Part shown: positions 36,133-44,798 of the stretch, in pieces | Position numbering within the stretch: position 1 is the stretch's first letter | Layout of the letters: every line of letters starts with the position of its first letter | Assembly (NCBI GenBank): GCA_032119795.1 | Contig: JAUMFO010000016.1 | Location: 62,001 to 126,000, forward strand | From: JAGIBJ01 sp032119795 | GTDB lineage: Bacteria; Actinomycetota; Thermoleophilia; Solirubrobacterales; Solirubrobacteraceae | Length of the DNA stretch: 64,000 nt | Direction of reading: 5' to 3' | Translations under genes and position numbers: made by a program | Notes under the pieces: model-generated | What the model saw: only the letters and a program-made list of their open reading frames with translations | Databases searched by the model: none | What the model was told of the DNA's origin: nothing

Positions 36133-36996
36133 CTAGAGCGTGGAGATGACGACCGGCGCAGTGACGCCGCAGGTCGCGCCCTGAAGGCCGAAGCTCACGC
36201 GGATCCCAGCCGAGGCGCCGAGGAAAATCGTCGTGCCGCCGGCGCTGGTGAGGATCACGCCCGTATCCGGGAAGCGCACCACCCTGGAGCCGGTATTGGC
36301 CGACTGCTGGACGGCGAGGCGCTTGGAGTCCGACGTCCCCGGGCCGAGCCACAACCCCCCGGATCCGTCGATCGCGCCGCGTGGCGACGACATCGTCGCG
36401 CCGTCGGCGTCGGACTCAACGAAGAGCGAGAACACGTCGGCAGTGCCGCCAGAGGTCGTCGCAACGCCACCGACGCAGCGCCCCACGATCCGCACGCCGT
36501 CGCGCTCGACGAGCACCTTTGGCGGGTCGGTCGGCTCCATCTTCAAGGAGACGGTGAAGACCTGATCCGAGCGCGCGAAGTCGCTAGCGCTGCGGCCCCC
36601 AAGCCGGTCGGCGTCGCCGGCCGAGGACGCCCGATCGGCGGTGCCGGCGCGATCGGCCGTGGCGGCGGTCGCGGCACGGTCGGCGGTCCCGGCGCGGTCG
36701 GCGGTCGCCGCGCTCCCGGCGCGGTCGGCGGTCTTGGCGGCCGACGCCGCGGTGGCCGTTCCGGCCGTCGCGGCGCGCGGGACAACTCCGAGGGACCCCT
36801 CTTCGACCTGCGCGCCCGTCAACGCGTCGTTGGCGATGTCTCCGCCCTTGATCGACTTATTCCTGATCTCGGTGCTGCCGATGCTGTTCTTCGCGATCTT
36901 CGTCGCCGCGACCACGCTGCCACTCAGGGCGAGGAAGAGCGCGACGACCGCCACGGCCATCGTCGGCGACGGCGAACGCCAGAGCGGTCGCCTCAT
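36133..36996 (-). CDS. Membrane-anchored/secreted repeat protein of Thermoleophilia type
   Basis: 287 residues from MRRPLWRSPSPTMAVAVVAL. One N-terminal hydrophobic segment (AVAVVALFLALSGSVVAATK) is followed by 'IAKNSIGSTEIRNKSIKGGD', a pattern I associate with large families of exported proteins in Solirubrobacterales. Residues about 85-135 are a near-perfect low-complexity repeat of (A/T)ADRAGTADRA units. The C-terminal 140 residues form a beta-rich domain with two Cys ('RIVGRCVGGVATTSGG' and 'GLQGATCGVTAP'). Function unknown. Confidence 0.75.
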   Translation of the reverse strand: MRRPLWRSPSPTMAVAVVALFLALSGSVVAATKIAKNSIGSTEIRNKSIKGGDIANDALTGAQVEEGSLGVVPRAATAGTATAASAAKTADRAGSAATADRAGTADRAATAATADRAGTADRASSAGDADRLGGRSASDFARSDQVFTVSLKMEPTDPPKVLVERDGVRIVGRCVGGVATTSGGTADVFSLFVESDADGATMSSPRGAIDGSGGLWLGPGTSDSKRLAVQQSANTGSRVVRFPDTGVILTSAGGTTIFLGASAGIRVSFGLQGATCGVTAPVVISTL

Positions 36997-37242
36997 GCGC
37001 ACTGCGGGTCTGGTGGGAAGCTGCTGAGCACGGGCTTGGACGGTCCATGCTGGCCGCCCCCTGCGTCCAACACCAGCCGTCCTCAACGAATGATTCGCGG
37101 AGCCTACCCGCGATTCCCCCGCTTTCAAGGGCAATTGCGCCCAGGTGCAAGCGCCCATTCAGCGCCGAGACCCGTCAGCAGCAAGCACATCCTGCCCGCC
37201 GGGTCGCAGAACAACCCTGCGGCGAACTACTGGTTTCGATTA
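36997..37242. other. Intergenic region upstream of clpB
   Basis: About 250 bp with no convincing gene. It holds the divergent promoter area. The clpB-proximal end is AT-rich (TGGTTTCGATTATC) and leads into the HAIR-like repeat. Confidence 0.45.
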
Positions 37243-37263
37243 TCTAAGTGCGCTAGACTTAGA
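37243..37263 (+). promoter_or_regulatory. HAIR-like HspR operator over the clpB promoter
   Basis: TCTAAGT-N7-ACTTAGA is a perfect 7-N7-7 inverted repeat with the same layout as the Streptomyces HAIR element (CTTGAGT-N7-ACTCAAG), sharing AGT/ACT next to the spacer. TAGACT (37254-37259) inside it ends 7 nt before the clpB ATG and is a plausible -10 for a leaderless message. HspR bound here would occlude RNA polymerase. Binding is inferred. Confidence 0.7.
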
Positions 37264-37266
37264 TCC

Positions 37267-39816
37267 ATGCAGGCCGACCGCTTTACCCTTAAGTCGCAGG
37301 AAGCCCTTGCCCGAGCGGCGAGCATTGCCAGCGACCACAAGAACGCCGAGGTGTTCCCCGAGCACCTCCTCTCCGCGCTCCTTGAGCAGGAGCACCCGCT
37401 CGTCGATGGCGTCTTGCGCAAGCTCGATGCGTCGCCCGAGGCGCTGCGCGTGCAGACCTCGGCGGCCGTTGAATCGCTCCCGACGCTGGGCGACCCCAAG
37501 GAGCCGACGACGAGTCGTGACCTCCTGGAGACGCTGCGCAGCGCAGACAAACTCGCTCGCGAACTCGGTGATCAGTACGTCTCCACCGAGCACCTGCTGC
37601 TCGCGCTGGCCGGCCGCAAGGACAAGGCCAGCAAGCTGCTGAACGCCGCGGGCGCCACCCCCGACTCGCTGCGTGCTGCGATCACCGAGGTCCGCGGCGG
37701 CAAGCCCGTGACCGACCAGGCGCCCGAGGAGAAGCTCGAAGCGCTGGAGCGCTTCGGCGTCGACCTCACCGCGCGCGCCGAGGCCGGGGAACTCGACCCC
37801 GTGATCGGCCGCGACGACGAGATCCGGCGCGTGATCCAGGTGCTGAGCCGCCGCACGAAGAACAACCCGGTCTTGATCGGTGAGCCGGGCGTCGGCAAGA
37901 CCGCGATCGTCGAGGGCCTTGCCCAGCGGATCGTCTCCGGCGACGTGCCCGAGTCCCTCAAGGACCGCCGTGTGGTCTCGGTCGACATCGGCGGCATGCT
38001 CGCCGGCGCGAAGTACCGCGGCGAGTTCGAGGAGCGCCTCAAGGGCGTGCTGAACGAGGTCAAAGAGGCCGCCGGCCAGATCGTGATGTTCATCGACGAG
38101 CTCCACACGATCGTTGGCGCCGGCGCCTCCGAAGGCGCCGTCGACGCCGCCAACCTGCTCAAGCCGATGCTCGCTCGTGGCGAGCTGCGAGCCGTCGGCG
38201 CGACCACGCTCGACGAGTACCGCCAGCACATCGAGAAGGACCCGGCTCTGGAGCGCCGCTTCCAGCCGGTGAAGGTCGGCGAGCCGTCGGTCGAAGACAC
38301 GATCGCGATTCTGCGCGGACTCAAGGAGCGCTACGAGGTCCACCACGGCGTCCGCATCCAGGACGCCGCGCTGATCGCCGCCGCCACGCTCTCGCACCGC
38401 TACATCGCCGACCGCTTCCTGCCGGACAAGGCCATCGACCTGATCGACGAGGCCGGCTCCAAGCTGCGCATCGAGATCGACTCGATGCCGGAGGAGATCG
38501 ACGAGGTCGCCCGCCACGTGATGCAGCTCGAGATCGAGCGCGCGTCGCTGCAGCAGGAGACCGACGAGTCCTCACTCGAGCGCTTGGACGCGCTCGACGC
38601 CGAGCTGGCCGAGACCCGCGAGGAGCTCACCGGCATGCAGGCGACGTGGCAGGCCGAGAAGGACCTGTTGACGGGCGTCAGCGACGTGAAGGAGAAGCTG
38701 GAGGCCCTGCACCGCGAGGCCGAGGCGGCCGAGCGCGACGCGGATCTGCAGCGCGCGGCTGAGCTGCGTTACGGCCGCATCCCCGAACTTGAGAAGCAGC
38801 TCGCTGCCGCCGAGGCCAAGGTGCAAGATCAGGGTGGCGGCTACCTCAAGGAGGAGGTTGACGCCGACGACATCGGCGAGATCGTCGCCCGCTGGACCGG
38901 CATCCCCGTCAGCCGCCTGATGGAGGGCGAGGTCGAGAAGCTCGTCCACATGGAGGACCGCCTCCACGACCGCGTGATCGGCCAGGAGGAAGCGGTTCGC
39001 GCCGTCTCCGACGCGCTGCGCCGCTCTCGCGCCGGCCTGCAGGATCCCGATCGCCCGATCGGCAACTTCCTGTTCCTCGGCCCGACGGGCGTCGGCAAGA
39101 CGGAGCTCGCGCGCGCCCTCGCCGAGTTCATGTTCGACACGCAGGACGCGATGATCCGCATCGACATGTCGGAGTACATGGAGAAGCACGCGGTGAGCCG
39201 GCTCGTCGGCGCGCCTCCCGGCTACGTCGGCTACGACCAGGGCGGCCAGCTCACCGAGGCCGTGCGGCGCCGGCCCTACTCGGTGGTCCTGCTGGACGAG
39301 ACCGAGAAGGCCCACCCGGACGTGTTCAACATCCTGCTGCAGCTCATGGACGACGGGCGCCTGACGGACGGCCAAGGCCGCACCGTCGACTTCCGCAACG
39401 TCGTGCTGATCATGACCTCGAACATCCCCGGTGGGCGCCTTGGCGCCGAGGGGCACTTCCGCCCGGAGTTCATCAACCGCATCGACGAGATCGTCGAGTT
39501 CCACCCGCTCGGCCGCGAGCAGATCGGGGAGATCGTCGAGATCCAGACGCAGCGACTCGTCGACCGCGCCACGAAGGAGCGCGGCGTCACCGTCACGCTC
39601 ACCGAGGGCGCCAAGACGCTCCTCGGCGACCTGGGCTACGACCCCGCCTACGGTGCCCGGCCGCTCAAGCGCGTCGTGCAGCAGAAGCTCGCCAACCCGC
39701 TCGCCTTGGGCCTGCTGGATGGCACCTTCCGCGACGGAGACAACGTCGAAGTCGTCGAGCGCGACGCCAAGCTGGTGCTCGTGAGCGGAGACCGCGAAGC
39801 CGTCGCTCGCAGCTAA
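37267..39816 (+). CDS. clpB: ATP-dependent disaggregase ClpB (Hsp100)
   Basis: 849 residues, complete. Start MQADRFTLKSQEALARAASI. Two Clp N-repeats come first (to about 145). NBD1 has Walker A 'GEPGVGKT' and Walker B 'VMFIDELHT'. A coiled-coil M domain (about 400-525) follows, then NBD2 with 'GPTGVGKT' and arginine-finger region 'FRPEFINRID'. Works with DnaK to dissolve aggregates. The stretch between 'MTSNIPG' and 'FRPEF' is only about 8 residues, versus about 26 in E. coli ClpB. No Shine-Dalgarno; probably leaderless and repressed by HspR. Confidence 0.97.
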   Translation: MQADRFTLKSQEALARAASIASDHKNAEVFPEHLLSALLEQEHPLVDGVLRKLDASPEALRVQTSAAVESLPTLGDPKEPTTSRDLLETLRSADKLARELGDQYVSTEHLLLALAGRKDKASKLLNAAGATPDSLRAAITEVRGGKPVTDQAPEEKLEALERFGVDLTARAEAGELDPVIGRDDEIRRVIQVLSRRTKNNPVLIGEPGVGKTAIVEGLAQRIVSGDVPESLKDRRVVSVDIGGMLAGAKYRGEFEERLKGVLNEVKEAAGQIVMFIDELHTIVGAGASEGAVDAANLLKPMLARGELRAVGATTLDEYRQHIEKDPALERRFQPVKVGEPSVEDTIAILRGLKERYEVHHGVRIQDAALIAAATLSHRYIADRFLPDKAIDLIDEAGSKLRIEIDSMPEEIDEVARHVMQLEIERASLQQETDESSLERLDALDAELAETREELTGMQATWQAEKDLLTGVSDVKEKLEALHREAEAAERDADLQRAAELRYGRIPELEKQLAAAEAKVQDQGGGYLKEEVDADDIGEIVARWTGIPVSRLMEGEVEKLVHMEDRLHDRVIGQEEAVRAVSDALRRSRAGLQDPDRPIGNFLFLGPTGVGKTELARALAEFMFDTQDAMIRIDMSEYMEKHAVSRLVGAPPGYVGYDQGGQLTEAVRRRPYSVVLLDETEKAHPDVFNILLQLMDDGRLTDGQGRTVDFRNVVLIMTSNIPGGRLGAEGHFRPEFINRIDEIVEFHPLGREQIGEIVEIQTQRLVDRATKERGVTVTLTEGAKTLLGDLGYDPAYGARPLKRVVQQKLANPLALGLLDGTFRDGDNVEVVERDAKLVLVSGDREAVARS

Positions 39817-39829
39817 GGCACGAAGCGAG

Positions 39830-39939
39830 CTTCTCGCCGTTCGCGGTGGATGACGAGCCCTGGAGGACAAGGACACCCGGAGCGCGTGCACAACCTGGGA
39901 CGGCGAGGGCGCACGGCTCGTGCCGCGAACGGCAAGAAG
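39830..39939 (+). ncRNA. Candidate structured RNA or inverted-repeat element after clpB
   Basis: CTTCTCGCCGTTCGCGG (39830-39846) pairs with 39923-39939 with one mismatch in 17. Just inside, ACGAGCC (39853-39859) pairs perfectly with GGCTCGT (39915-39921). The two stems nest coaxially and enclose about 55 bases. This could be the 3' UTR of clpB, a small RNA, or the terminal repeats of a tiny mobile element. It is not a tRNA: it has no T-loop. Confidence 0.4.
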
Positions 39940-39947
39940 ATTTGGGA

Positions 39948-39980
39948 CTCCGGGGCGTGAGGGACAGACACGCCCCGGAG
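39948..39980 (+). terminator. clpB terminator hairpin
   Basis: Perfect 12-bp inverted repeat CTCCGGGGCGTG / CACGCCCCGGAG with a 9-base loop, 131 bases after the clpB stop. Confidence 0.65.
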
Positions 39981-40132
39981 GGGGCTGGACAGGCCCGGCG
40001 GGCACTTGGGGACGCCGTCAGCCTCCCAGAAGTCAGTGTGATGGGCAACACATATTGACGGATGCTCAAGAGGTCCCTCCATAGCGTCCACGACCGGCGA
40101 GCACGGGGCGTGATCCCGGTACCATCGCGGCC

Positions 40133-41542
40133 ATGCGAGGTCGGGCCATGCTGGTGGCGGTACTCGCCGGCTTCGCCGCGGTCGGCGCCGGCGCATTCGT
40201 CGGTGGAGGCGTGCTCGGCCCCGATCAGACGTCGGCCCACCAGGCGCCGGTGTCGTCGATGCTGCCCGTCAGCCGCCGCTCCGATCCCTCCCTCGACCGC
40301 TATACGCGCACGGCCAAAGCGCACACCTCGCTGCGCGGCATGAGCGGCGCCCAGCAATGGCTGAGCACCAAAGCGCACCCGCTCGTCGCGCACGACTCCG
40401 ACCCGACCGTCAGCCTCAACGCGACCGGTTGGGCGACTGGCCCCAACGTCTCGGTCTACGTGAATGCGACGGGCGTCAATCTGTACAACCGCGCGCAGCT
40501 GCACGACGCTGCGCCTTGGCTCGTGAAGTCGGGGAAGACTCCCGTGCGGGTCGACGGCTGGCAGATGCTCGACGTCCGGATCCCTGAGGCGCGCCGCTGG
40601 TGGCTCTACGGCTCCGACGGGAAAGCGAGCTGCCTGCCCGAGCGGGCTCGCCGCGCCGCACTGGATCTGGTCGCCTGCGGCTACCGGGGCCTCTGGGTAG
40701 ACAACGCCCTGACCGTCCCGGAACAGTGGTTCAAGCCGAACCCCGGCATCGACGCGGCCGCGTGGGGCGAGGCGCTCGTGGCACTGCTGAGCGAGCTACG
40801 CGCCGCACTCCCCCAGGGCGTGCCGTTCACCATCAACGCGCACTGGACCGACGTCGACTTCCCGTACGCCGAGAACCTCGGGCTGAACTTCGAATCGGCG
40901 CTCGTGCGCTCGGCGCGGCTGGCCGACCAGCTGGTCATCGAGGGCGGCGCCATCGATCCAGGACTGCACTACGCCGGGCCGACCGCCGAGCAGTGGTCCT
41001 ACCGCCGGCTCCTCGCCTACGCCGAGGCGATGCACGCGGCCGGCGTGCGGCTGCAGTGGGAGAAGACCGGCAGCACCGATCTCACCAGGAACGCCGCGAA
41101 GCAGCTCGGGACGCTGCCGTCCTGCCGTGACGGCGACCATGCGCGCGCCCAACCGGCCTGGCGCCAGGGCGACCGGGTGTGGCGTGCCCACGTGCGCACC
41201 GCGGCCTTCAACCTCGCGTCGGCGCTCCTGGTCGTCGCACCGGGTGACTCCGTCGGCGACATGTGCGAATACCCGGGCCGTGGCTGGAAGGGCTACGGCG
41301 TCGACCTTGGCCCGCCGCTGGCACCGCGCGAAGACGCCGGTGGCGCCATCGTGCGCAAGTTCGGGATGGGCTTCGTGGCCGTCAACCCGTCATCCAAGCC
41401 GATCACGGTGACGCTGCCCGACGGCAACCTGGCGATCAACCTCGCGAGCCTCGCGGCGCCAGCCAGGCCTCGTGTCGCGACGAACCGCTTCCGCGTTCCT
41501 GCGCGTTCTGCGGTCGTCGCGAAGTACTACGTCGCACCGTAG
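40133..41542 (+). CDS. Exported putative glycoside hydrolase (GHL15-like TIM barrel)
   Basis: 469 residues. Start MRGRAMLVAVLAGFAAVGAG, with a signal peptide or membrane anchor. The body reads like a (beta/alpha)8 barrel of the hypothetical GHL15/GH-like family: 'VDGWQMLDVRIPEARRWWL', 'CGYRGLWVDNALTV' (an Asp at the end of a strand), 'VPFTINAHWT', 'GLNFESALVR' and 'ADQLVIEGGA'. The last two carry Glu residues that could be catalytic. The C-terminus is a small beta domain. Substrate unknown. The start is fixed by TACCAT 7 nt upstream. Confidence 0.72.
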   Translation: MRGRAMLVAVLAGFAAVGAGAFVGGGVLGPDQTSAHQAPVSSMLPVSRRSDPSLDRYTRTAKAHTSLRGMSGAQQWLSTKAHPLVAHDSDPTVSLNATGWATGPNVSVYVNATGVNLYNRAQLHDAAPWLVKSGKTPVRVDGWQMLDVRIPEARRWWLYGSDGKASCLPERARRAALDLVACGYRGLWVDNALTVPEQWFKPNPGIDAAAWGEALVALLSELRAALPQGVPFTINAHWTDVDFPYAENLGLNFESALVRSARLADQLVIEGGAIDPGLHYAGPTAEQWSYRRLLAYAEAMHAAGVRLQWEKTGSTDLTRNAAKQLGTLPSCRDGDHARAQPAWRQGDRVWRAHVRTAAFNLASALLVVAPGDSVGDMCEYPGRGWKGYGVDLGPPLAPREDAGGAIVRKFGMGFVAVNPSSKPITVTLPDGNLAINLASLAAPARPRVATNRFRVPARSAVVAKYYVAP

Positions 41543-41589
41543 CCCCAGGCGTCCCCCGGTCGACCGGGCCGTCAGGACGCAGGTCTTAT

Positions 41590-41602
41590 TGACGGTACGT
41601 CA
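41590..41602 (+). promoter_or_regulatory. Operator-like palindrome upstream of the fatty acyl-AMP ligase gene
   Basis: TGACG-GTA-CGTCA, a perfect 5-N3-5 repeat that overlaps a -35-like TTGACG (41589-41594). Such short TGAC/GTCA dyads are typical of TetR- or GntR-type operators. It lies 140 bp before the ligase start. A CCCGGT/ACCGGG palindrome (41555-41568), probably the terminator of the preceding gene, precedes it. Confidence 0.4.
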
Positions 41603-41741
41603 GATTCCCCGCGCCCTAGCCGACGGGTCGGTACTCTGGTAATCCTTCCACACCTTCTCGGATAGGCCCGTGCGATCGCCCGTGTTCTGCGCGGTCATCG
41701 CGAGTACCGGTGCTTACTCCAGATTTCTGCATTCTGTCCCG

Positions 41742-43580
41742 ATGCTGCATCCCGTCACACCTCATTCCCCCACCAGTGGATCGCTCATTACCGCGAACGC
41801 GAACTCGTCTCCGCTCGCGCGGCAGCAGGCGCCCCTGCTCAAGCGACGCGGCGACGTCACCTTCCTGGCGTCCTACCTCGACCACTGGGCGCTCGAGACA
41901 CCGGATGCGACCGCCACCACCTACGTCGACTACGACGCCGATCGCCACGGCGTCGAGCGGACGGTCTCGTATGGCGAGCTGAACGGGTGGACGAAAGCCC
42001 TCGCGGCCCGCATCGCTCAGGTCACCGAGCCCGGCGATCGGGTCGCGCTCCTCGCACCGCAGGGCGCCGAGTACGGCGCCGGCTTTCTGGCGACGCTGCG
42101 CTCTCACGCGATCTGCGTGCCCCTCTTCGCGCCGGACCTGCCCGGACAGGGCGATCGGCTGCAGGCGGTCGTCGCCGACTGCCAGGCGACGGCGATCCTG
42201 ACCACCGCCGACAAGGCCGACCTCGTGCGGGCCTTCGCCTCCGCCCACGGCATCGCCGCCGAACAGGTCCTCGTCATCGACGAGTACCGCGCCGGCCGCT
42301 CCGAGCTCGAACAGAGCTACGAGTTCCCGACCGAAGCCAAGACCGACGACGTGGCCTACCTGCAGTACACCTCGGGCTCCACGCGCGCACCGGTCGGCGT
42401 CTGCCTGACCCACGCGAACATCCTCGAGAACGCCCTGCAGCTGCAGGCCGCCTACGACCTGCACTACACCGACGCCACCACGGTGAGCTGGCTCCCGCTG
42501 TTCCACGACATGGGGCTGATCCTCGGCGTCGCGGCCCCGGTCGTCGGCGGCTTCAACAGCGTCCTGCTCGATCCGGTGGCGTTCATTCTCAAGCCGTCGC
42601 GCTGGCTGCAGGCCATCGACGGTCGCCACAACGTCATGACGGCGGCCCCGAACTTCGCCTTCGACTACGTCGCCAAGCGGTTCAAGTCCGAGGATCTCCC
42701 AGAGCTCGACCTGTCCGGCGTCATCAGCTGGATCAACGGCGCCGAGCCGGTCCTGCAAAGCACGCTCGACCGGTTCGTCGAAACCTTCGGGCCGCATGGT
42801 GCAACACGTGAGGCCGTGAAGGCCACCTATGGATTGGCGGAGGCGACGGTCTTCGTCGCGACCACCCCGGTCGGGGAGCCCGGCGTCGTCATCGAGGCGG
42901 ACTCGGGGCAGCTCCAGCACGGGATCGTCTCCACCGAGCTCACCGAGGGCGTGCGTCCAACCACGCTCGTGTCCTGCGGCCGCGCCATCGGCCAGCACCT
43001 CGCGATCGTCAACCCGGATACGCGCGAGTGCCTGCCGGATGGCCACGTCGGCGAGATCTGGCTGAACGGGCCGAACATCGGCGTCGGGTACTGGCAGCAG
43101 CCCGAGGCGACGCAGACGCTCTTCAACGCACAGCTCGAAGGCGGCGGCGCCGAACGACCGGTCGACCACTGGCTCCGGACCGAGGATCTCGGCGTGGTGG
43201 TCGACGACCGCCTCTACGTGACGGGGCGCATCAAGGACCTGATCATCATCGACGGCCGCAACGTCTACCCGCACGACATCGAGTTCACCGTCGAGGAGTC
43301 GCACGAGGCGATTGCACTGCGGCGCCTGGCCGCGTTCTCGGTCTCGACCGATGAGGGCGAGGCGCTCGTCGTCGTCGCTGAGCGCTACCGAGGCAGCGAC
43401 GCCGTGGCCGACTCCGGCGCGGTCGTAGCCGCCGCTCGCGCAGCGGTCTCCCGCGAACACGCCGTCGCGCTGAAGGACTTCGTCCTCATCGAACCGGACA
43501 CGATTCCACGCACCAGCAGCGGCAAGATCGCCCGCAAAGCGACGCGCACGGCCTACCTGGCCGGCAGCTTCGCGCGCTAA
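41742..43580 (+). CDS. Fatty acyl-AMP ligase (FAAL)
   Basis: 612 residues from ATG 41742; an upstream ATG at 41670 would add 24 residues. Adenylate-forming enzyme: P-loop 'YLQYTSGSTRAPVGVCLTHA', 'WLPLFHDMGLILG' (the FHDMGL of FAALs), 'KATYGLAEATVFVA', 'RTEDLGVVVDDRLYVTGRIK' and the C-terminal Lys in 'PRTSSGKIARKATR'. FAALs activate fatty acids as acyl-adenylates and hand them to an acyl carrier protein of a PKS or NRPS. No carrier protein, PKS or NRPS gene lies nearby, so the partner must be elsewhere or the role is different. Cytosolic. Confidence 0.9.
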   Translation: MLHPVTPHSPTSGSLITANANSSPLARQQAPLLKRRGDVTFLASYLDHWALETPDATATTYVDYDADRHGVERTVSYGELNGWTKALAARIAQVTEPGDRVALLAPQGAEYGAGFLATLRSHAICVPLFAPDLPGQGDRLQAVVADCQATAILTTADKADLVRAFASAHGIAAEQVLVIDEYRAGRSELEQSYEFPTEAKTDDVAYLQYTSGSTRAPVGVCLTHANILENALQLQAAYDLHYTDATTVSWLPLFHDMGLILGVAAPVVGGFNSVLLDPVAFILKPSRWLQAIDGRHNVMTAAPNFAFDYVAKRFKSEDLPELDLSGVISWINGAEPVLQSTLDRFVETFGPHGATREAVKATYGLAEATVFVATTPVGEPGVVIEADSGQLQHGIVSTELTEGVRPTTLVSCGRAIGQHLAIVNPDTRECLPDGHVGEIWLNGPNIGVGYWQQPEATQTLFNAQLEGGGAERPVDHWLRTEDLGVVVDDRLYVTGRIKDLIIIDGRNVYPHDIEFTVEESHEAIALRRLAAFSVSTDEGEALVVVAERYRGSDAVADSGAVVAAARAAVSREHAVALKDFVLIEPDTIPRTSSGKIARKATRTAYLAGSFAR

Positions 43581-43613
43581 GCGGCTCCGCGAGCAGTTGC
43601 CTGCTCGACAGGC

Positions 43614-44366
43614 TCAGTCGTTGATGGTGAAGGTCTCGCCGACCCACAGGAACGACGAGTCGCTCACGCCCTTGGTGTAGAGCGGGCGGGTGTCGTACTG
43701 CAGGCGCCACTTGCCGGGCGTCGTCTTGAACGGGAAGAGCTTGCGCGGCGAGGTGCGCAGTACGCCGCACGGGCCGCGGAGCTGACCGAGCCGAATCGAC
43801 CGCACGCCGGGCGCGTCGAACATCGTCGTGGTGGTGCCACCGCCGGCCTTGGGCGTCTTGGTGGTCGACGGCTTGGTGACGACCTTCTGCGCCTCAGGCG
43901 ACACGTAGTGCAGGTAGATCGAGGGCTTGACCTCGGCGAGCCCGAAGCCGCTGATCACGTGGGCGACGCGCATCGTCTTGGGATCACCGGTCCGCGGGGT
44001 GAACGTCGCGCCGACCTTGGCGATGTTGAGGAACGCCTGGGCACTGTTGGTGCCGTCGGTCGCCGTGATCGGCACCTGCGACTCAACGAGGCCGAACGCG
44101 ACCTCGGGGACGAGCAGCTTGCCGCGGATCGCACCGCTGTTGTCTGCCACGGCGCCCGTGACCGGATCGGTGCCGCGCGTCAGCGTGACGGGCGCCTTGG
44201 CGGTAAATCCGCTCCCGGAGACCGACGCCTGCTCCCCGGCGACGTAGCACTGCTGATCGAGCCCCAGCGTGGCCGCCTGCGCGCCGCTGGCGACGATCAG
44301 CGACCCTGCGGCGACCGCGAGGGCAGCGACCTTGCGCGTGCGCGTGTGAACGACCGGAGAAGACAT
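43614..44366 (-). CDS. Secreted protein of unknown function
   Basis: 250 residues from MSSPVVHTRTRKVAALAVAA; signal peptide to about GAQAAT. The start is supported by TAGCGT (minus strand, 44375-44380) 8 nt upstream. Starts mature with 'LGLDQQCYVAGEQASVSGSG', an Ig-like strand pattern also seen in bacterial surface proteins ('VTLTRGTDPVTGAVADNSGA'). A Thr/Lys-rich loop (KPSTTKTPKAGGGTTTT) splits the domain. Ends 'LYTKGVSDSSFLWVGETFTI'. All-beta and extracellular; function unknown. Confidence 0.75.
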   Translation of the reverse strand: MSSPVVHTRTRKVAALAVAAGSLIVASGAQAATLGLDQQCYVAGEQASVSGSGFTAKAPVTLTRGTDPVTGAVADNSGAIRGKLLVPEVAFGLVESQVPITATDGTNSAQAFLNIAKVGATFTPRTGDPKTMRVAHVISGFGLAEVKPSIYLHYVSPEAQKVVTKPSTTKTPKAGGGTTTTMFDAPGVRSIRLGQLRGPCGVLRTSPRKLFPFKTTPGKWRLQYDTRPLYTKGVSDSSFLWVGETFTIND

Positions 44367-44516
44367 TGCGCCCGACGCTACCGGGCCCGATGGACGGAGC
44401 ACGCCGCTTGTCCCCCCATCCTGAGCCCCGCCCCGCCCGGGGCCGCCACCGCTGCCCGGCGCGCGATCGGATACAACGAACGAGACGGCACCTGTCCCGA
44501 CGACCGAAGGCTCTCC

Positions 44517-44798
44517 ATGGCGACCTACCTCATGCTCTGCAAACTCACCCCGCAGGGCACCGCGACGATCAAGAACAACCCGGAGCGTGTGCTCGAGGTC
44601 AACCGCGAGATCGAGAGCCTCGGCGCGAAGGTCACCGCGCAGTGGGCGACCCTCGGCGAGTTCGACTTCGTGAGCGTCGTCGAGGCTCCGGACACGCAGA
44701 CGATCGCTCGCGTGTCGCTCGAGCTCGGCTCGCGCGGCACCACGACCTACCAGACCCTCTCGGCCATCCCGGTCGAGGAGTTCGTCAAGTCGCTCTAG
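44517..44798 (+). CDS. GYD-domain protein
   Basis: 93 residues, MATYLMLCKLTPQGTATIKN. The compact alpha/beta GYD fold is indicated by 'VNREIESLGAKVTAQWATLG', then 'EFDFVSVVEAPDTQTIARVS'. The family name-giving G-x-YD is here 'GEFDFV'. Small cytosolic family of unknown function. GAAGG is 6 nt before the ATG. Its stop overlaps that of the convergent SET gene. Confidence 0.85.
   Translation: MATYLMLCKLTPQGTATIKNNPERVLEVNREIESLGAKVTAQWATLGEFDFVSVVEAPDTQTIARVSLELGSRGTTTYQTLSAIPVEEFVKSL

Larger units (their letters stand above)
39817..40132. other. Intergenic region downstream of clpB, 316 bp
   Basis: No gene seen. It contains a nested inverted-repeat structure (39830-39939) and a 12-bp terminator hairpin (39948-39980), then the promoter of the next gene: TACCAT (40120-40125) 7 nt before its ATG. 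Confidence 0.55.

Noticed and set aside
36590..36760. Tandem repeats that might be a CRISPR or satellite
   Set aside because: The repeats are in frame within a protein gene (DRAGTA-type units) and have no unique spacers.
39853..39921. Possible tRNA, with a perfect 7-bp acceptor-like stem and 69-base length
   Set aside because: No T-loop GTTCRA motif, no D-loop and no anticodon stem at the right positions.
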